Below, in pieces: positions 7,510 through 11,611 of a DNA stretch of 11,611 nucleotides (its first letter is position 1; the number at the start of each line of letters is the position of its first letter). The notes beneath the pieces were generated by a model, which saw nothing but the letters and a program-made list of their open reading frames with translations, was not told the origin of the DNA and ran no database searches. The translations under genes and the position numbers were made by a program. The stretch spans positions 14,880-26,490 of the forward strand of contig NWUY0300002097.1 of NCBI GenBank assembly GCA_004151065.3. The letters are read 5' to 3'. This DNA is from Larix sibirica. Taxonomy: Eukaryota > Streptophyta > Pinopsida > Pinales > Pinaceae.

Positions 7510-8190
7510 CCATAAATAGAGGATTGAAAAGGGCAGTAGATCCACTTGATGGAAGATTAGGTGATTGGCTACAGTAGAGGTTCATAGGGAGTCGGGATTA
7601 GAGTTCAATGACAGAGTCAGTGATTGATTAAAAGGTTGTTGTAGCTTCTCCCTCTGAACTGGAAGGCTTCCTCGATGCATTTGCTGCACTCTAATATTCA
7701 AATCTACACTCCTCCTCTATCAGTGTCATCTTGAGAGAATCATCATGCTCTTCGTATGCCACTGATACTGAAATTGCATCCAAGGTATCCCTAGATCCAC
7801 ATATAGGCTTTCCCAGCAACCTGTACAACTGACCTTATCTAATTCCATGCCTCACTGCTGCATCCAAGGTCACTCCATCGAAATAAATAGGCCTCTATCC
7901 ATCTTAGAACACAATAATATATCCCTCATCCTCCATAGTTGATANCATTAAAACGATTAAAGCTTTTGGTTCAAGACTACTGTCCTGGCTAGGTGACCTG
8001 ATGTTGACAACATCATTCACAAGAACTATTGATGAAAACAGGACGACTCTTGATGAGACCTCCTGATTCCCATTTTCAACAAGAATCATCACCTTGGCTT
8101 GGTAACCAGATATGGTGCTGTCATCCCCAATAGGGCTTATGATCATGACAGGTTGGCTTTATAAAAAGACCTCCTGTTCTTGAACCAAAA
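7510..8190 (-). pseudogene. Unidentified decayed coding relic (about 220 codons)
   Basis: One minus-strand frame reads like protein over most of this stretch but is interrupted by stops with first bases at 8161, 7906, 7897, 7837, 7693, 7630 and 7600 (five TAA, two TAG), most of which one C-to-T change from Gln would explain. Protein-like pieces include MIISPIGDDSTISGY, QAKVMILVENGNQE, SSLEPKALIVLM, STMEDEGYIIVF, RPIYFDGVTLDAAVRHG, GQLYRLLGKPICGSRDTLDA and a Ser/Glu-rich part (RKPSSSEGEATTTF). The longest open piece is 8146-7904, and 7945 is an N. Upstream of about 8190 the frame loses coding character, and an acceptor-like AG at the end of 'TTCAAGAACAG' may mark an intron edge. It lies downstream of the gypsy integrase on the same strand, so it could be an extra 3' ORF of that element, part of another element, or a host pseudogene. 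I do not recognise the family. Confidence 0.55.
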
Positions 8191-9215
8191 TTTTATTCTT
8201 AAAGGATTATTTACAAATGTATTTATAGAAATGATCGAGGAAACCACTGACTTCTTGAGATAGCTTAAGGATGACTAGATATCTTCAACTAGTCTACAAG
8301 CCTGATAAAAACCACTGGAACCAGTAAATAAGTTTCCTGAGTCATTGATTTATAGGTAGGTATCCAAAGATAATAACCAAGGATTGCCACAAGAAATAGC
8401 ATGATAAAAAACGAAGACAAGTTATGGGATCATCTCACTCATGAGGCATCAGGTACTTCAAACAGAATCAATAACTACGACCTGACATGTATTTCAGCCG
8501 TTCCAGTTAACACCCTTCATCCAAAGAACTAGTTCTTTTTCAAGCTATGTCATATATTCACACCGGATTTATGAGAAAGTACAGGATATGTCTGATGAAG
8601 TCAATATCCACAGAGATGAACATGCTAATTATGTACAATGTTTTATATAGAAATATATATAAATATTTACAAATCAACAGCGGTCAAAAGTATTCTCATC
8701 GTTTTTAGGTTGTTTTGTTTTTTAATATGATTCAAATTCCAATTCTAAGTGTCAAAGAGATTAAAGTGATTTCAGGAAAATGAAATCTATTTGACCACTG
8801 AATTATGTGACTTATCCTTGAATGAGAATTGATTTGAATGAGAAATAGTTAAACAAAAACAACCTGATCAATACCAGGAAGGAGCGAATATAAAAACAAT
8901 CATATGTACAAGTATTATTTAGGTGTTATAAACATAAATTATAAACCAGGGAAAAGATAAAAAATTAGCCCAAATTCTGTTAGAAATAAACCATCATGTA
9001 TGAATGTATTCCAATCAGAATGATCCGAAAAATGAGAATGATTCTGTGTATTTTCAATCTGAGAAAATGGAATTTATGACTAAACCGAAAGTCATCAGAG
9101 AATATATGAGCTTTGTAAACTGTACAGATCTGGAAATTAGAAAAAGACGAGTGTGTACAGAAAAATCTATACGAATCGATTATATACAACGAAAGATGAT
9201 CCGAATGAGGAAAGA
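8191..9215. other. AT-rich non-coding stretch downstream of the gypsy polyprotein
   Basis: I see no supported gene. If the gypsy element were complete, its polypurine tract and 3' LTR should begin here when read on the minus strand. No clear purine tract followed by TG, and no matching CA end, could be picked out by eye. The second LTR copy would lie outside the window, so LTR identity cannot be tested. A 69-codon minus-strand frame at 9189-8980 is rich in Phe, Ile and Ser and looks like AT-rich noise. Confidence 0.5.
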
Positions 9216-10560
9216 TTACTGAAAGTATGTTTTAAGGACATTCCCATTCACCGGAAAGGTATCAAGCTGTCCTTGCAAAGTTTGCAACTGAAAAGTACTC
9301 GGGCCTATCTTTTCTGCTATTGTGTCTGCTACTGTGTATGGACCCAACCAAAGGTGTTGGAATTTCGTGTGTTCCCCTTTTCCCTCATGTGCCTTATCCC
9401 ATTTTAAAACTAGGTCACCTATTTGAAAATATCTTTTTGAGGACGACCCATGATCAAACCAGGATTTAATAATTTTCTGGTGTTTTGAGAAATGTCGTTT
9501 TACGTTTTCCCTTTCTTCCTCCAATTTTAACAACATATTAATTCTTTTTTCAATGGTAGAGCATTCTGTGTCCTGTACAGATTGTGCAAGCTGTAACGAA
9601 GGCAGAAACAAATTTGGGGGAAGGATAGCCTTAGTGCCATATACCAAAAAGAACGGGGAATTACCAACAGATGATTTTGGGGTCACTCTGTCAGTCCACA
9701 GAGCTTGATACATAATGGTGTGCCAATTCCTATGGCTTTCAGCTATTGATCTCTTCATAATTTTCAACAAGTTTTTATTCGTTGATTTAGCAAGGCCATT
9801 GCCTTATGGATGATAATTTGTTGAATACTTGATTCTAATTCCCTTTTCTAATGCAAATTCAGTTAATTCCCCAGAAGAGAAATATGATGCATTGTCGAAG
9901 AATAGGGACTCAGGTAGTCCAAATCTAGTGATTATATGAGTTTCAACGAAATCGAGTACCTGATTTGTATTGAGTACTCGTAGTGGAGAAGCTTCAGACC
10001 ATCGGGTGAAGCAATCAGTGGTGGTTATGATGTATTTATGTTGAAGGGAGGAGGGAGGATTAACTGGTCCCACTATGTCTAGTCCCCACTGTTGAAAGGG
10101 TCTATCTACAACCATTGGATGTAAAGGAAAAGCTGTCCTTTTGACTCCGCCAGATGCCATTTGACAATCTTGACATCTTCTCACAAAGGAATGAGCATAT
10201 TTAAATAGGGTTGGCCAAAAATAACCTTCTCTCAAAACGTTATGAGCAGTGGTATCGCCACCGAAGTGACCACCAGCAAGGCAATCATGTAGTTATTTCA
10301 AAACTAAATCAGATTCCTCTTTTTCTAAATAGCGAAGCAGAACACCATCTGCATTCTTCCTAAAAAGTATATTATTCACCAGCTAGTAAGGTGCTGATTT
10401 CAACCTAACAACTCTCTTTTTCTTTGGATCCAAATGATCTAGAGCACTGCCCGTTTCAAGATACATACGGATGTCAGTGTACCAAGAATTGACGGGATCA
10501 GGGATAAAACAAACTTCCTTTTGCAGTAAAGAATCGTCTAAGGATAAATCATCCTGGCTA
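9216..10560 (-). pseudogene. Gypsy linker and integrase, C-terminal end of polyprotein
   Basis: Integrase inserts the DNA copy into the host genome. One frame runs from about 10560 to the natural end at 9216, broken by TAG 10383-10385, TAA 10293-10295 and TAA 9804-9806. The linker includes VNSWYTDIRMYLETG. The zinc-binding H2C2 domain has His at about 10289 and 10268 and Cys at 10175 and 10166 (CQDC). The catalytic core has Asp in GLDIVGP (10077-10079) and Asp in FFDNASYF (9894-9896). The third catalytic position, Glu in the family motif after G-N-G-L-A, is Lys here (9786-9788). The C-terminal domain shows GNSPFFLVYG, then GDLVLKWDKAHEGKG and KFQHLWLGPY, and ends FPVNG-x4-KTYFQ as usual for this group. 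Apparent starts at 10235 and 9770 are TTG codons inside the frame. Confidence 0.92.
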
Positions 10561-10819
10561 GCAGGCGATGTGATGATTCAGCTGCTAGTTTACACAAACC
10601 TAACCCTCGTACAACCTGAGAGGGTTTAATCTCTAGGTCATACTCCTGTAAAGCAACCATCCAATGTGCTCTTTTTTCCCCTAGATCTTTCCGAACTAAC
10701 AGATTTCTTACAGCGGAAAACATAAAAATGACCTTTTTTGATTTCAGAAGATAGGGTCGAAAATGTTTCAATGCTTTGAACATAGCAAAGGCTTGTTTAT
10801 CTACTTCGTGGTAGTTCAA
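10560..10819 (-). pseudogene. Gypsy RNase H domain, remainder
   Basis: It continues the RT frame directly after the TAA at 10820. The first codon is TTG, not ATG, so this is not a separate gene. Family features are LNYHEVDKQAFAMFKALKHF, a central FRPYLLKSKKVIFMF strand, and the C-terminal EYDLEIKPSQVVRGLGLCKL, typical of RNase H in plant gypsy elements. After KLAAESSH the frame drifts to a false end at 10538. The true continuation (SQDDLSLDD) is in the neighbouring frame, which places a one-base frameshift at about 10545-10575. Confidence 0.88.
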
Positions 10820-11611
10820 TTAAGCTCCTTTCAGATTTGAGCTCATGAATGAAATTGGTACTTCATGGTCTTCTTGATTCTTTTGGGTAAGGACAACAAC
10901 GTAAGATATGTCAAAGGTGAAGGTATAAAGAATAAAGTATTTCCTAAAGTCAGGACTTAAGAGCGCGGGGGCTTCAACTATGGCTTCTCTAATCCTGATA
11001 AATGATTCTCTCTCTTTCTCTCCCCATGAAAAGTTGTTATCCTGCTTTATCATGTTCTGTACTGGGCGAACTATCTCAGAAAAACTCAGGACAAATCTCC
11101 TTACGAAGTTTATCTTACCCATAAAGGACTCCATAGCTTTCTTGGTAGGAGGAAACATAATCTTAGAGATGGCTTCAGTCCTCTTGGGGTCAATCATAAT
11201 CCCTTCCTTTGATACCACAAATCCTAGTAGAATTCCCTCTGTGACTGCAAAGATTGTTTTTTTAGGATTTAAGGAAATACCAAACCTTCTACAATGTTCA
11301 AGTACTTTGCGTAGGTGGAAGATATGATCAGGTTTGTTTTTAGTAAATACTGTAACGTCATCTACGTAGACAACCACAGAATTATTGATCAGACCTCTGA
11401 AAGCAACATCCATTGCCCTTTGGAATGTAGCCCCATCGTTTATCAGTCCGAAGGGCATCTTTCTATAGGCATAAGTTCCCCAAGGGGTCCTAAAGGTGGT
11501 TTTTAGTTGATCTGTGGGGGAAACCAAGACTTGGTTGTTTCCAAAAAACCCATCTAGCAAAGACAACATCTGGGCACCAGATACTTTCTGGAGGATCTGT
11601 TCCATTGGTGG
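10820..11611 (-). pseudogene. Gypsy reverse transcriptase and start of RNase H (partial)
   Basis: The frame is open to the window edge, so the Met at 11605 (PPMEQIL) is internal. RT motifs are SLLDGF (Asp18, motif A), TPWGTYAYRKMPFGL (40-54), GATFQRAMD (58-66), the active site YVDD (11357-11368) and SLNPKK (111-116). The palm and thumb continue as SFMGKINFVRRF. RNase H begins near residue 222 with FILYTFTFDIS, which holds the first catalytic Asp (232), and VVVLTQKN. The frame ends at TAA 10820-10822 in a position where the family has a charged residue before LNY. The same frame carries on beyond it, so this is a nonsense mutation, not the natural end. As an enzyme it would copy element RNA into DNA inside a cytoplasmic particle. 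Confidence 0.92.

Larger units (their letters stand above)
9216..11611 (-). mobile_element. Ty3/gypsy LTR retrotransposon, 3' part of polyprotein (partial)
   Basis: Reverse transcriptase, RNase H, a linker, and integrase follow each other in the order that defines Ty3/gypsy, with integrase last. The copy runs off the right edge, so gag, protease and the 5' LTR are not seen. RT and RNase H share one frame; linker and integrase share another, with a single frameshift at about 10545-10575. Stops are at 10820-10822, 10383-10385, 10293-10295 and 9804-9806. With only these lesions over 2.4 kb it is much less decayed than the LINE, so it probably inserted later. No chromodomain is evident after integrase. 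Confidence 0.92.

Noticed and set aside
8980-9189. Short minus-strand frame rich in Phe, Ile and Ser
   Set aside because: AT-rich DNA yields such frames by chance; no motif, no repeated family pattern.
9015-9225. Two similar stretches containing GATGATCCGAA-like sequence (near 9018 and 9195)
   Set aside because: Match is short and imperfect in AT-rich DNA; not enough for a repeat call.

Overview
The window reads as transposon-filled nuclear DNA of a seed plant. The first reason is a non-LTR retrotransposon of the plant L1/LINE type: its first protein resembles the plant DUF4283 + zinc-knuckle family, and its second carries a plant-style zinc-binding (zf-RVT) region and a C-terminal RNase H. 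The second reason is a Ty3/gypsy polyprotein of the plant kind. I cannot name the species. No intact host gene, tRNA, rRNA or CRISPR array was seen, and everything recognisable lies on the minus strand.

Layout, left to right. Positions 1-397 hold part of the reverse transcriptase (RT) of a second copy of the same LINE family, open in frame and running off the left edge. From about 398 to 6415 lies a nearly complete but dead LINE, read right to left. ORF1 (6415 to 4494) and ORF2 (4494 to about 398) meet at a one-base stop/start overlap, TAATG. ORF2 keeps its order of endonuclease, RT, zinc-binding region and RNase H, but it is broken by several frameshifts and 8 in-frame stops; ORF1 has 8 more. 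Positions 6416-7500 are AT-rich and non-coding, with a run of small hairpins, a short tandem repeat and a TA microsatellite. Positions about 7510-8190 hold a decayed protein-coding relic that I cannot identify: about 220 codons in one frame with 7 stops. Positions 8191-9215 show nothing recognisable. From 9216 to the right edge lies the 3' part of a Ty3/gypsy polyprotein, with RT, RNase H, a linker and integrase in the usual order. It is disabled by a few stops, one frameshift and a Glu-to-Lys change at the expected catalytic glutamate of integrase.

When alive, the LINE would have copied itself by target-primed reverse transcription: ORF1 binds the RNA, the endonuclease nicks the target, the RT copies and RNase H degrades the template. 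The gypsy element would have copied its RNA into DNA through RT/RNase H and inserted it through integrase. Neither copy can now do this by itself. The most curious features are the unidentified relic, the TAATG junction, the strong excess of TAG among the LINE stops, and the 8-bp duplication that breaks the endonuclease frame. I saw no convincing sign of a new biological system beyond these.
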